Source of the DNA: a virus
Length of the DNA: 64,000 bases
Direction: 5' to 3' (one strand)
IMG/VR virus record: IMGVR_UViG_3300042937_000216
Location: 1 to 64,000 of that record
Under the pieces are notes generated by a model, which saw only the letters and a list, made by a program, of their open reading frames with translations, made no database searches and was not told where the DNA came from. Both the position numbers and the translations under genes were made by a program. Positions 1 to 9,787 of this stretch are shown piece after piece (position 1 is the first letter of the stretch; each line of letters starts with the position of its first letter).

Positions 1-1761
1 GATGCGGTGTACAGCAACGCCGCAGTTCAATCAGGTGCCATTGCCAACGCAACAACAGCTATCACCACTGCTAACACAGCAATGAAAGGCTATGTCGACG
101 GGCAACTGTCGACAGCCAATACCGCAATGAAAGGATATGTTGACGCTATCAATTCTACCTTAACTGCCAATGCTAGTTTACAAGCAGGTAATATTGCGAC
201 TATACAAAGTAGCTATGCGCAATTAGTAGGAGCATCATTTAGTGGCGCAATATCCGCACCAAGTTTAACACTATCAACTACAGCATTGGCTATATCATCC
301 GGTGGTACAGGAGCAACAAGTTCAAGCGAAGCGTTAAACAATCTATTCCCAAGCGGTGAAACTAGCGGTTACGTATTAAAAACGTCAGGACCTGGAAGCT
401 ATTACTGGGCCGCCAGCGATACAGGTTCGAGCGGAGCAGTAGGCACTATAATCAGCACTAGTCGTGTTTATAAAACAGCCACTTCAGGACAAACAGTATT
501 TACAGGACTAGGTACCTTTACACCAGGTACCGGGCAACTGCGTATATACATCAACGGTGTCAGGCAGTTCGATAGTGCCTACACAGAAACTAATAGTTCG
601 GCTATTACATTGGCGGCTAGTGTAAGTTCAGGCACAGTGATATTAGCCGAAATTGATGCTTACACCGATTACAATGCCTATGCTAACATAACCTACAGTA
701 GTCCAGTTGGCACAATTAGTGCTACTAATGTACAAGATGCTCTGGCAGAATTGGACACAGAAAAAGCCGCATTGAGTGGAGCAACATTTACAGGTAATAT
801 TAGTGTACCCTATATTACAGGTGCTACAACCGTTACTGGTAATTTAACTGTGGGCGGCAATTTAAATGTATTGGGTAATGTAACATCATTTAATAGTAAT
901 AATGTAACTATACAAGATGCCTTAATTTATCTAGCTGATGCTAATGGCGCAGACGTACTTGACATAGGATTTGTGAGTTCATTCACTAACGGCGGCTATC
1001 AACATACAGGATTGGCACGTGATGCTACTGATGGCACATGGAAATTATTTGCCAATGTAGTAGCTGAACCAACAACTACCATTGACTTTACTAATGCTAC
1101 CTACAGTAATTTAAAAATAGGACAATTAACTTCAACTGGAGTAACAGCAACAGGGCCAGCAACTGTAGGTAACCTAACTGCTAATAATACTAGTATCACA
1201 GGTACAATGACCCAGGATGGTGTTGTTGGCGGTATTGTGCCAGTAGGTGGCATTATTATGTGGAGCGGAAATATCGCTTCAATACCAACAAGATGGGCAC
1301 TGTGTAACGGTAGTAACGGAACACCAGACCTACGTGATAGATTTATTGTTGGAGCAGGTAGTACGTATGCTCCTGGCGCTACAGGCGGTAGTAAAGATGC
1401 TATAGTAGTAAGCCACTCGCACTCTGCTTCGTCAACATTTAGTGGCAGTCCTTTAGGATCACATTCACACTCGGCTACTTCGACTGTAACTGACCCCGGC
1501 CACGTTCACAACGTAACTAGTATGTCAAATGGCGAAACTGGCACCGCTAAATTTGTAAATGGTAATGACGGCACCGCACCTTCTGGAGTAACTGTTCCGT
1601 CTGCCACTACTGGAATTACGGTAGGAACGTCGATATCATCTGAATCGGCAGGTACCCCAAGTGGCTCAGTAAGCACAACAGTGAATACAGAAGGGTCAAG
1701 TGGTACCAATGCTAACTTGCCACCATACTATGCTCTAGCATACATTATGAGGATTAGTTAA
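1..1761 (+). CDS. Tail fibre protein with C-terminal tail-collar domain (5' partial)
   Basis: The reading frame is already open at base 1, so the N-terminus lies outside the window. The visible part starts with short Ala/Asn/Thr-rich fibre repeats (TANTAMKGYVD), continues with beta-rich stalk sequence containing 'VTGNLTVGGNLNV', and ends with a phage tail-collar domain: 'VGGIIMWSG', then 'RWALCNGS', 'PDLRDRF', a run of SHSH pairs, and the closing 'YYALAYIMRI' typical of short tail fibres. It probably forms a receptor-binding trimer at the tail tip. It shares its Lys-Gly-Tyr-Val-Asp repeats with the next gene, whose ATG overlaps its stop by one base. Confidence 0.85.
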   Translation, partial: DAVYSNAAVQSGAIANATTAITTANTAMKGYVDGQLSTANTAMKGYVDAINSTLTANASLQAGNIATIQSSYAQLVGASFSGAISAPSLTLSTTALAISSGGTGATSSSEALNNLFPSGETSGYVLKTSGPGSYYWAASDTGSSGAVGTIISTSRVYKTATSGQTVFTGLGTFTPGTGQLRIYINGVRQFDSAYTETNSSAITLAASVSSGTVILAEIDAYTDYNAYANITYSSPVGTISATNVQDALAELDTEKAALSGATFTGNISVPYITGATTVTGNLTVGGNLNVLGNVTSFNSNNVTIQDALIYLADANGADVLDIGFVSSFTNGGYQHTGLARDATDGTWKLFANVVAEPTTTIDFTNATYSNLKIGQLTSTGVTATGPATVGNLTANNTSITGTMTQDGVVGGIVPVGGIIMWSGNIASIPTRWALCNGSNGTPDLRDRFIVGAGSTYAPGATGGSKDAIVVSHSHSASSTFSGSPLGSHSHSATSTVTDPGHVHNVTSMSNGETGTAKFVNGNDGTAPSGVTVPSATTGITVGTSISSESAGTPSGSVSTTVNTEGSSGTNANLPPYYALAYIMRIS

Positions 1762-2582
1762 TGTCATTAACACAGGTAACACCAGACGTACTACATAATA
1801 TACAAAGTAATGTTACTCAAGTAGGTACTTTGGTTAGTCTAACGGTTACTGGTAATATATCATCAGGTAATGTAACTGCTACAAATTTTACAGGAACCGC
1901 TAGTCTGGCAAACAATGCCAGCTTCCTTGGCGGAACGCCAGCTGCTAATTATGCTCTTGGGTCAGCAGTTACTACAGCCAACACTGCTATGAAGGGGTAC
2001 GTTGATGCGATAAACACGACACTAACATCAAATGCCGCAGTACAATCAGGTGCTATTACTACTGCTAACACTGCTATGAAAGGGTACGTTGATGCGATAA
2101 ACACGACACTAACATCAAATGCCGCAGTACAAGCTGGTGCTATTGCTACACTAACAGCCAACGCTGCAGTACAGGCAGGGGAGCTAGCAACCATTCAAGC
2201 AGGCGCAATTGCCAAAGGATATATAAGTTTTAGACCATCAGATGGTGCTGTGTTTGCGTCAAAAAATCTGTCTGTATCTAAAATAGCCGCTGGTAATTTT
2301 ACAATAACACTAGCTGCAGGAATTCAAAACGGTACAGTAAATTATGCGCCGATGGTAACTGCTATTAGTAGAGGGCATGTAGTTTCTTCAGCGTTTACAA
2401 CCCTAAATTTAGAAGTATACGGAGTTGGTATATTTTCTATCACAAGTTCAAACTTTACTGTTCTAGCTAATAGTAATTACAATACCGGCTTGTTCTATGC
2501 TGGTGGTAATGATGGTAACGAAGCACAACAATTTGCAGCGGCCTTGTTTGACCCAGAACGTATAACAGTTGTTGTATTTTAA
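1761..2582 (+). CDS. Repeat-containing tail fibre-like protein
   Basis: 273 aa. The start overlaps the upstream stop (TAATG). The N-terminal half is made of the same fibre modules as the preceding gene (TANTAMKGYVDAINTTL), including a near-perfect 87-bp tandem duplication. The C-terminal ~100 residues (from 'GYISFRPSDGAVFAS') form a non-repetitive beta-rich tip of unknown fold. It is probably a second fibre component or an alternative receptor-binding tip. I infer a structural role from composition and neighbours, not from a named domain. Confidence 0.7.
   Translation: MSLTQVTPDVLHNIQSNVTQVGTLVSLTVTGNISSGNVTATNFTGTASLANNASFLGGTPAANYALGSAVTTANTAMKGYVDAINTTLTSNAAVQSGAITTANTAMKGYVDAINTTLTSNAAVQAGAIATLTANAAVQAGELATIQAGAIAKGYISFRPSDGAVFASKNLSVSKIAAGNFTITLAAGIQNGTVNYAPMVTAISRGHVVSSAFTTLNLEVYGVGIFSITSSNFTVLANSNYNTGLFYAGGNDGNEAQQFAAALFDPERITVVVF
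1980..2130 (+). repeat. 87-bp tandem repeat inside a fibre gene
   Basis: A 64-bp block beginning AACACTGCTATGAA occurs at 1980-2043 and again at 2067-2130. The copies differ by one base that I can see. The 87-bp period equals 29 codons, so the frame is kept. The near-identity points to recent duplication or recombination in a receptor-binding protein. Confidence 0.85.
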
Positions 2583-2599
2583 AAGGTAGCAGATTAACA

Positions 2600-3094
2600 A
2601 TGCAAAAAATTATATTTTTTACTCCATTGGTAGAAACCGGAAAACTAGCTACAATTATTTCTAATGACTCGGTCAGTGAGCTAAAAGAACAGGGAATTAT
2701 TCCTAGTAACTCGGCAACCTTAATTAAAGATTATGATGAATCGGATCTTGATTTACGATATTCAATTTACCATGTTGATTTTTTTACATTCAACGATGCT
2801 ACAAATCCAACAGATATTGTTTTTAATAAAGAATTATTTGATATATATGTTCTTGATGTATTTAGACAAAAAAGAAACGAAGTATTTAAAATTTTAGATT
2901 CTCTTCAAACTAGGGCGATGCTAGCAAATAAATCAGAAGTAATCGCAGAAATTGAAGCAGATAAAACAGTATTACGAGATACCCCCGATAATATTGATTG
3001 GTCAAATAAACTAACAGTAAAAGATTTTTATTCTAATATGCCTATTGAACTAACTATTGATTATATGGCCAAATATGAATCAAAACTTAAATGA
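2600..3094 (+). CDS. Putative tail fibre assembly-type protein
   Basis: 164 aa with no firm domain. The C-terminal half is helical and has a pattern seen in phage fibre-assembly chaperones: 'RQKRNEVFKILDSLQ' followed by 'IEADKTVLRDTPDNIDW'. It sits directly after two fibre genes, as such chaperones usually do. The function is therefore inferred from position and pattern only; it could also be a small structural protein. Confidence 0.5.
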   Translation: MQKIIFFTPLVETGKLATIISNDSVSELKEQGIIPSNSATLIKDYDESDLDLRYSIYHVDFFTFNDATNPTDIVFNKELFDIYVLDVFRQKRNEVFKILDSLQTRAMLANKSEVIAEIEADKTVLRDTPDNIDWSNKLTVKDFYSNMPIELTIDYMAKYESKLK

Positions 3095-3602
3095 AATTCA
3101 ATCTATAATTGAAAAGAATATTCCATTAATTAAATATCATGCTTGGCTTAAAAATGATAAACCAAAAATTGATGGAAAACATTATGTATCGGAAGAATAC
3201 TTAGATTCGCTTGACAATAAAGACGCAGCAATTGGCAAGTATAGATACACGTTTGATTTTGCTGATTTAAAAATAGCAGACAAATTATACTCGTATGTTG
3301 AAAAAATGTTTCCGGGTTATAAACCATTGGTGTCCGGGCATTGGTATTACCCAAATGGTGGTTACATGAGTTGGCATACAAATTCAGATAAACCAGAAAA
3401 ACGTGTTTATATTACATACGTAGACGAACCCAATAAATCATTTTTTAGATCGTCTGTAAATAATAAAATAACAACTGATTGGGATTCTGAAAAGTTAACC
3501 GTAAGAGTATTTGATGTAGTAAGTACAGAGCCGTATTATTGGCACTGTGTTTATAGCGAATGTAATAGATACAGTTTTGGCTTTAGGTTATTTGAAAAAT
3601 GA
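3075..3602 (+). CDS. 2OG-Fe(II) oxygenase-like protein with HxN motif
   Basis: 175 aa from the ATG at 3075; a TTG 18 bases upstream would lengthen the overlap with the previous gene. The C-terminal half has the double-stranded beta-helix layout of prolyl-4-hydroxylase-type dioxygenases: 'GYMSWHTNSD' (first metal His, H101), then 'WHCVYSECNRYSFGF' giving the distal His (H157) and the 2-oxoglutarate-binding Arg (R165). The usual HxD acid is Asn (N103). Such proteins recur beside fibre genes in aquatic T4-like phages; the substrate is unknown. It overlaps the previous gene by 20 bp and the next by 4 bp (ATGA), so the three are probably co-translated. Confidence 0.65.
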   Translation: MNQNLNEIQSIIEKNIPLIKYHAWLKNDKPKIDGKHYVSEEYLDSLDNKDAAIGKYRYTFDFADLKIADKLYSYVEKMFPGYKPLVSGHWYYPNGGYMSWHTNSDKPEKRVYITYVDEPNKSFFRSSVNNKITTDWDSEKLTVRVFDVVSTEPYYWHCVYSECNRYSFGFRLFEK

Positions 3603-3955
3603 TTCATTTAATGGAAGATGAGTGGCAAATACAGGGTATAGGCCGGTCACAGATTATAACTGCTAATTTATATCCATTTATTAAATATAAAAAAATGAAT
3701 CCTGTTGAATTACACATTGACGAATTTGCCCACAAACCCCTAGATACTATTGAAATTGATCACCCTAGATATAAACTAGCAGATGTTATCTATCCGCTGT
3801 TTGCTGTTGACGGGATGCCTAATCCATATAATAAAAAATATAGAATGATAGATGGCAGACATAGACTACTAAAACAAATTAATTCAGGTAAAAGTGTATT
3901 TTTATTCTATGTGTTTGATTATCATACTATTAAACACTATATTCACCGATGTTAA
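3599..3955 (+). CDS. ParB/sulfiredoxin-fold small protein
   Basis: 118 aa, start overlapping the upstream stop as ATGA. Near the C-terminus 'YRMIDGRHRLLKQI' matches the 'xxDGxHRL' signature of the ParB N-terminal (sulfiredoxin-like) nuclease/nucleotide-binding fold. No helix-turn-helix or centromere-binding part is present, so it is not a partition protein. It may be a small nucleotide-binding or DNA-modifying accessory. Function not known. Confidence 0.55.
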   Translation: MIHLMEDEWQIQGIGRSQIITANLYPFIKYKKMNPVELHIDEFAHKPLDTIEIDHPRYKLADVIYPLFAVDGMPNPYNKKYRMIDGRHRLLKQINSGKSVFLFYVFDYHTIKHYIHRC

Positions 3956-4072
3956 CCAAACTCAAAAACTTCTCTCTCAGCTAAATACATTAAACACACT
4001 GTCTGCTCAGGGGATATGGAACCGCAAGCACACATACAGTTATAAAATAATATTGCGGAGTATTAACCTGAG

Positions 4073-7000
4073 ATGTCAAACTTAACCAGAATTAAGAATA
4101 ATCAGATTACGGATTCAACAATCCTTGCTAACACCAAGATTGTTCCGGGATCTATAGTAGGTAGCTTATTTAATGCTAACCTAACAATGACCAGTGATGT
4201 TACTATTACTGGTAACTTGACAGTACAGGGGTCAAGTACATACCTAACAGTAGCTAGTACTAATACCTACGTAAACGATCCGTTGATCGTTATGAACAAT
4301 GCCTACGCAGGCACTAATTTATATGACATTGGTCTATTGTTCAATCGTGGTAGTGACACTAACCAAGCATTTATCTGGGACGAAACAGAAGACGAATTCC
4401 GCTTAATAGGCACAGGTGAAACAGGCACTACTTACGGTAATGTAACAGCCAGCAGTTTTGCTAACCTACACATTGGTAATATTACTGTTGATTATATTGC
4501 TTCTGTTGGTACATTAAATTTAACCAATGCTACACTAACAGGTGATCTAGCAGTCAACGGTGGTGACATTACTACCACTGCTAGTACATTTAATCTAATA
4601 AACACAGATGCTACTACAGTAAACTTTGCTGGTGCCGCAACCAGTGTAGTAGCAGGTGCCACCACTGGTACATTCAATCTACGTAATGCTAACATTTATC
4701 TACCCAATGCCACTACATTGTACAGTGGTCAATCAACGTTATCGTTGGCAAACGAAAATGTAACAACATTAAACTTTGCTGGAGCAGCCACAGCATTAAC
4801 ATTAGGTGCTACATCAGGCACAGCAACTATTCGCAATGCTAACGTAGCGTTTCCAAATGCTACTACATTCTTTACTAGTCAAGCAACGATTTCGTTATTT
4901 GATGCTAATGCTACGACTGTAGACGCATTTAAAGCAGCCACCGACATAGAGATTGGCGCTACCAGCGGTACATTTAAAATTAACAACACCGCACTTGTAG
5001 GTAGCCAATCTACACAAGATGTGTTTAACACAGCTGCTACAACTGTAAACGCATTTGGTGCAGCAACTACAGCTAACATTGGCGCGGGCAGCGGCACAAT
5101 TACAATTAACAACCCGACATTAGTCGGACAACAAACAACACAAAACTTATACAACACAGTAGCAACCACAATGAATTTTGCTGGTGCTGCAACAAGTGTT
5201 AATATTGGTGCTGCAAGCGGTACAACAAACATTAAAAACAATGTTGATGTTGACCTAACATTAAATGCTCGTGATATTAACAGCACCGTAATTGGTAATG
5301 TAACTCCAGCAACCGGTAAGTTTACTAATATCTACAATACAGCATTAACCGAAACACGTGTTACATTTGTCGGAACTGCTAATGTAATTACTGACAGCGC
5401 AAACTTAACGTTTGTTACAGACACCTTAACTATTAGAAATTTAAGCGTTGATGGCGACACCAATACAATTGCTACATCATCGGGTAACATTAATTTATTG
5501 CCATCAAGTAGTATAGTTGATGTTGGCAGTGCTACATTGGCTAATGTTGCTGACCCAACAGAATTACAAGATGCTGTAACTTTAAACTATTTAAATACAC
5601 AAATTTCAAGTGCTGTTACCAACATTCAAGACGATGACAGTGATATTACTATTACTGATACTGGATCAGCCGCCGGCCAAATTACAGGTAATGTTGATGC
5701 TGTAAGATTTATTACAGTTAACGCTAATACCACGGCATTCTATGGTGACAGTAGTGCTGCTATTGTCTACATTGATGAATTAAACTCAAACGTGGGTATC
5801 AATGGTACTGCCCATATAGGTGACGATTTAACAGTAGCCGCCGGCGGGATTGTATACGTTAAAGACACAACAGAGGCTACCGCAGTAAATAGTGGAGCAT
5901 TACAAGTAACTGGTGGTGCTAGTGTTGCTGGCAACTTATATGTTGGTAGTAACAATTCTGTTGCTGGCAACATAGAAATTACAGCGTCTACACCAAGTAC
6001 ATCAACATCAACTGGTGCCTTACGTGTAAGCGGCGGCGCAGGTATCGCAGGTAATGTATGGATTGGTGCTAACTTAACGGTAACTGGTGATTTAACTGTT
6101 CAAGGTAACGTTGTTTCGTTAAATACATCAACTTTAGATGTTGAAGATTTAAACATCACAGTAGCCAAAGGTGCTGCTGATAGTGCAGCGGCAGACGGTG
6201 CAGGTTTAACAGTTGATGGCGCCGGCGCAACTATCTTATACACACATGCTACAACAAGTTGGAACATTAATAAGACACTAATAGGCATAGATGCTACACT
6301 GTCTGGCGATCTAGCAGTTAACGGTGGTGACTTAACTACTACAGCGGCAACATTTAATTTATTAAATGCTAACGCGACCACTGTAGACGCATTTAAAGCT
6401 GCAACTGATTTAGAATTTGGTGCTACTAGTGGTACATTAACAATCAACAACCCAACCGTAGTTGGCTCACAAACAACACAAGCATTGTATAATACAACTG
6501 CTACAACGTTAAACTTTGCTGGTGACGCAACTAGTGTAGTAGCAGGTGCCACTACTGGTACGTTTAATATACGTAACGCAAATGTGTACTTACCAAACGC
6601 TACAACATTATACAGTGGACAATCGACACTTGATATTGCTAATGTAAATGTAACAACATTAAGTATTGGTGGCGCAGCCACTGCTCTTGTTCTTGGAGCA
6701 ACTACAGGTACACTAACATTACGCAATGCCACAGTTACAACACCTGGGCAAATAGTCAGCACACGTGCTGGTAGTGCCACAACTGGCGATGGGCAAATAT
6801 TCCTAAACGGAGCAACAAGCAATCGTATTGACTGGGCGGCTACAGGTACAGGTGCTCCAACATTTACCACAAGAACTGATGGTACTAAAGTAGTTCTTTA
6901 CCCAGCACTAAGTGGTAGCACAGTTGATTACGCTATTGGTATTGACAGCGCAACAATGTGGTCTAGTATTCCAGAAGCTACCAGCGGATTTAACTTTAAA

Positions 7001-9043
7001 TGGTACGGTGCTGAAACACTAGTAGCAAACTTATCAGGTACTGGTAATTTTACTACAGTGGGTGATATAGCAGTTAACGGTGGCGACCTTACAACTACAG
7101 CGGCTACATTTAATTTATTAAACACAGATGCTACTACGTTAAATGTAGGTGGCGCCGCAACTAGTATTGTAGCAGGTGCTACAAGTGGTACGTTTAACAT
7201 ACGTAACGCAAACTTGTACTTGCCAAATGCTTCAACAGTGTTTAGTGGTCAATCAACTGTAGCGTTTATGAACAATGTTCCTACAACTGTTACAGCATGG
7301 GATGCCGCAACAGCGTTAACATTAGGTGACGCAACAGGATACACACGCATAGACAGTGGTAATATCTACTTGCCTAATGCGGCTAACATAGCAAGTACAC
7401 AGGCCACAGTAGCAGTGTTTAATACAGACACCACTACAGTTAATGCGTTTGGTGCTGCAACTAGTGTTGTAGCAGGTGCCGCAAGTGGTACGTTTAATAT
7501 ACGTAACGCAAACTTGTACTTGCCAAACGCAAGTACAATATTCAGCGGTCAATCAACACTTAGCTTTGCTAACACAGTAACTACCACAGCAGATTTGTTA
7601 GGTGATGCTACAAGTATCAGAATTGGTAGTTCAACAAGTGAAGTGATTGCTCGTAGTAATGTAACTGTCGGTAGTCATTTACGTGTTATATCTAATCAAA
7701 ATGCTGACACAGGTGGTAATGCTGCCCTAGTAGTTAATGGCGGAGCATTCATTACAGCTAATATTATTACACCAAGTATTGCTGTAGTTGGCGGAACTAT
7801 TATTACAGGTAGTTTCCCAAGCACTAGTGTAGACAACGGTGCGTTAGTTATTGAAACAGGCGGAGCAGGCATTGACGGAAACATTAACGTTGGTGATGGT
7901 GCGCAGTTTAATATCAACCAATCACTAAATCCATTCCGTGTATATGGTAAATTTGCTAATACATTAATCTACGCCGACAGTGTAACTGATACAGTTACCA
8001 TCGGTGGCAGTAATGTTGCTTCTGTAGCTGGCACAACACTTCGTGTTAACGGCAATGGTGCGATGATTATTCCAATTGGTGCGTCATCTGATCGCCCAGG
8101 AAGTTCAGGCAACGTTGACGTTGATGGTATGATACGTTTAAACAGTACTACAAACGTATTTGAATACTATATCGATGGCGGTTGGCAAACATCACAGGGT
8201 GCGTTTACTGTTATCACCTCTGATAACTTTAACGGCAATGGCGTAGCTAATACGTTTGTGTTGTCAAGCAGTACCACTACAACCGCTACAATGGTTATGA
8301 TCAACGGTGTAGTACAAATTCCTTCTACATCATATAGTATCAGCGGCAATGTGCTAGCATTCACTGAGTCTCCAGAAACAGGTGACGTTATTGATGTTCG
8401 TTCGTTAACCACAACTGTAACGGTTGCTGAGATTGGATCTGGATTTAACAACTTTAAAGCAAACGTTGATTACTTATTCTTAACAACTGGAACATCATCG
8501 GGCGAAACTCGAATGTTAGTAGACACAACAGGTCTTACTACATTTACAGGTGATGTAGAAATCTACGGTAACCTAACTGTTAAAGGTAATAGTGATGGAC
8601 AAATTACTATTGGTGATACTGCTGGCGATAATGTAGCGTTTAACGCAGACGTTAATAGTAGTGTAACACCAAACGTCGATGACACATACAATTTAGGTAG
8701 CGCAACTAAACGTTGGAAAAATGTTTTTGCTGGCAATATCGTACACGATCAAACAGCAATTAATACAAGTTCAACTACTACAGTGATAGATAGTTTTGCG
8801 ACATCAAATTACTCAAGCGCCAAATATATTGTACAGGTTAAAAACGGAGCTAACATTGAGGCAATGGAAGCATTGGTGGTTTCAACTTCGGCCGATGCGT
8901 ATATTACAACATATGGTATTATAAATGCTGGTTACGCAATGGGTTCATTGACTGCTAACGTAGTTAGTGGTAATGTGCGGTTGTATTATACAACAGCATT
9001 GAGTAACAGTAACGTTAAAGTACAAACAACATACATTGTGTAA
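4073..9043 (+). CDS. Giant repeat-built tail fibre / adhesin
   Basis: 1656 aa. The first ~150 residues resemble the N-terminal domain of long structural proteins in aquatic T4-like phages ('NDPLIVMNNAYAGTNLYDIG', 'NQAFIWDETEDEFRLI'). The body is many copies of a ~25-35 residue beta-strand module rich in Thr, Asn, Ala and Gly ('LPNATTLYSGQSTL', 'AATSVVAGATTGTFNIRNAN'). The C-terminal ~250 residues are less repetitive and include 'YNLGSATKRWKNVFAGNI', a motif common near chaperone-like fibre ends. It probably forms a long trimeric tail fibre or a host-surface adhesin. It lies between other fibre genes and a glycosyltransferase-like gene. Confidence 0.75.
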   Translation: MSNLTRIKNNQITDSTILANTKIVPGSIVGSLFNANLTMTSDVTITGNLTVQGSSTYLTVASTNTYVNDPLIVMNNAYAGTNLYDIGLLFNRGSDTNQAFIWDETEDEFRLIGTGETGTTYGNVTASSFANLHIGNITVDYIASVGTLNLTNATLTGDLAVNGGDITTTASTFNLINTDATTVNFAGAATSVVAGATTGTFNLRNANIYLPNATTLYSGQSTLSLANENVTTLNFAGAATALTLGATSGTATIRNANVAFPNATTFFTSQATISLFDANATTVDAFKAATDIEIGATSGTFKINNTALVGSQSTQDVFNTAATTVNAFGAATTANIGAGSGTITINNPTLVGQQTTQNLYNTVATTMNFAGAATSVNIGAASGTTNIKNNVDVDLTLNARDINSTVIGNVTPATGKFTNIYNTALTETRVTFVGTANVITDSANLTFVTDTLTIRNLSVDGDTNTIATSSGNINLLPSSSIVDVGSATLANVADPTELQDAVTLNYLNTQISSAVTNIQDDDSDITITDTGSAAGQITGNVDAVRFITVNANTTAFYGDSSAAIVYIDELNSNVGINGTAHIGDDLTVAAGGIVYVKDTTEATAVNSGALQVTGGASVAGNLYVGSNNSVAGNIEITASTPSTSTSTGALRVSGGAGIAGNVWIGANLTVTGDLTVQGNVVSLNTSTLDVEDLNITVAKGAADSAAADGAGLTVDGAGATILYTHATTSWNINKTLIGIDATLSGDLAVNGGDLTTTAATFNLLNANATTVDAFKAATDLEFGATSGTLTINNPTVVGSQTTQALYNTTATTLNFAGDATSVVAGATTGTFNIRNANVYLPNATTLYSGQSTLDIANVNVTTLSIGGAATALVLGATTGTLTLRNATVTTPGQIVSTRAGSATTGDGQIFLNGATSNRIDWAATGTGAPTFTTRTDGTKVVLYPALSGSTVDYAIGIDSATMWSSIPEATSGFNFKWYGAETLVANLSGTGNFTTVGDIAVNGGDLTTTAATFNLLNTDATTLNVGGAATSIVAGATSGTFNIRNANLYLPNASTVFSGQSTVAFMNNVPTTVTAWDAATALTLGDATGYTRIDSGNIYLPNAANIASTQATVAVFNTDTTTVNAFGAATSVVAGAASGTFNIRNANLYLPNASTIFSGQSTLSFANTVTTTADLLGDATSIRIGSSTSEVIARSNVTVGSHLRVISNQNADTGGNAALVVNGGAFITANIITPSIAVVGGTIITGSFPSTSVDNGALVIETGGAGIDGNINVGDGAQFNINQSLNPFRVYGKFANTLIYADSVTDTVTIGGSNVASVAGTTLRVNGNGAMIIPIGASSDRPGSSGNVDVDGMIRLNSTTNVFEYYIDGGWQTSQGAFTVITSDNFNGNGVANTFVLSSSTTTTATMVMINGVVQIPSTSYSISGNVLAFTESPETGDVIDVRSLTTTVTVAEIGSGFNNFKANVDYLFLTTGTSSGETRMLVDTTGLTTFTGDVEIYGNLTVKGNSDGQITIGDTAGDNVAFNADVNSSVTPNVDDTYNLGSATKRWKNVFAGNIVHDQTAINTSSTTTVIDSFATSNYSSAKYIVQVKNGANIEAMEALVVSTSADAYITTYGIINAGYAMGSLTANVVSGNVRLYYTTALSNSNVKVQTTYIV
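4547..7620 (+). repeat. Degenerate in-frame repeat array in the giant fibre gene
   Basis: Modules of about 75-100 bp with the core 'ACATTTAATT(T/C)', 'GGTGCCGCAACTAG' and 'GTAGCAGGTGC' recur in frame. Larger blocks beginning GCAGT(C/T)AACGGTGGTGAC are seen near 4550, 6315 and 7072. The copies have diverged at synonymous positions, so the array is old but still a substrate for recombination. Confidence 0.7.
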
Positions 9044-9049
9044 ACATAA

Positions 9050-9787
9050 ATGCTAAAAATTAATAAACTTTATAGAAGAGGGTACACTGGGGAAGAGATT
9101 ATTGCCCAGCGTACTCTTCAAGATGGTAACTGGAATACAGTTACAGAACATGTACCTAATAATGTTACAAATAATCAAATATCAAATCGTGCTGTAGTAT
9201 TTGGCAACGGCGAAAGTCGACTAACATTTAATACCAAACATGTAATGGGTCATAAATCGGGCTTGTTGGGAGCAGACACACTACAAACGTATGCGTGTAA
9301 TGCTTTCTATAGAGACTACACTCCGGACTTTTTGGTGTGCTCGGATCGTAGGGTTGCCCAAGAATTAGTAACAAGCAACTTTACTGCTGATAATGTAGTC
9401 TACACTCGTGTTGATATTATGTTAGAGTTCCCTAATAAGTTTTATCTAATTCCGCACGATATATACGCAGATGCTGGTACTACTGCTTTATATCTAGCTG
9501 CTTTTGATGGTCATAAACGAATCTATATGTTGGGATTTGATGGGCAAGAATCCGCAGTAAGAAACAATAATATATATGCTGATACAAATGGTTATGATGC
9601 TAGGACAGCATCAATATCTGGCAGCAAATGGGAACAAAATCAAAAAAGCATATTTGATGTATACGATGATGTTGACTTTATTCATGTTAGTGAAACAGGT
9701 CGCCATAGAATCCCAGAAAGCTGGAAGTATTGTTCGAATCTCAGACGTATTAGTTATCGTGATATGGTATTAGAAGCGGACCTATAG
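9050..9787 (+). CDS. MptE/GT42-like Rossmann-fold glycosyltransferase
   Basis: 245 aa. Motifs in order: 'VVFGNGESR' (glycine-rich loop after the first strand), 'YACNAFYRDYTPDFLVCSD', and 'AGTTALYLAAFDGHKRIYMLGFDG'. This layout matches the DUF115/MptE-like and GT42 sialyltransferase-like group, where 'GNGPS', 'CNxFY' and 'SGVYMCAVAIALGYKEIYLSGID' occur in the same order. It follows the fibre genes, so it may modify virion fibres or host surface glycans. The family link is reasonable; the substrate is unknown. It ends in a 6-bp convergent overlap with the Nudix gene. Confidence 0.55.
   Translation: MLKINKLYRRGYTGEEIIAQRTLQDGNWNTVTEHVPNNVTNNQISNRAVVFGNGESRLTFNTKHVMGHKSGLLGADTLQTYACNAFYRDYTPDFLVCSDRRVAQELVTSNFTADNVVYTRVDIMLEFPNKFYLIPHDIYADAGTTALYLAAFDGHKRIYMLGFDGQESAVRNNNIYADTNGYDARTASISGSKWEQNQKSIFDVYDDVDFIHVSETGRHRIPESWKYCSNLRRISYRDMVLEADL

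Noticed and set aside
3894-4085. 63-aa plus-strand frame between the ParB-like and giant fibre genes
   Set aside because: It overlaps the end of the ParB-like gene, lacks a ribosome-binding site and has no family features; the real start of the fibre gene at 4073 falls inside it.
4547-7620. Regular repeats that might be a CRISPR array
   Set aside because: Repeats are in frame within one coding sequence, degenerate and without constant spacers.
4492-8451. Several long minus-strand reading frames inside the giant fibre gene
   Set aside because: They are shadows produced by the repetitive Ala/Thr/Asn codon pattern of the plus-strand gene; no ribosome-binding sites and Val/Ala/Pro-rich nonsense composition.
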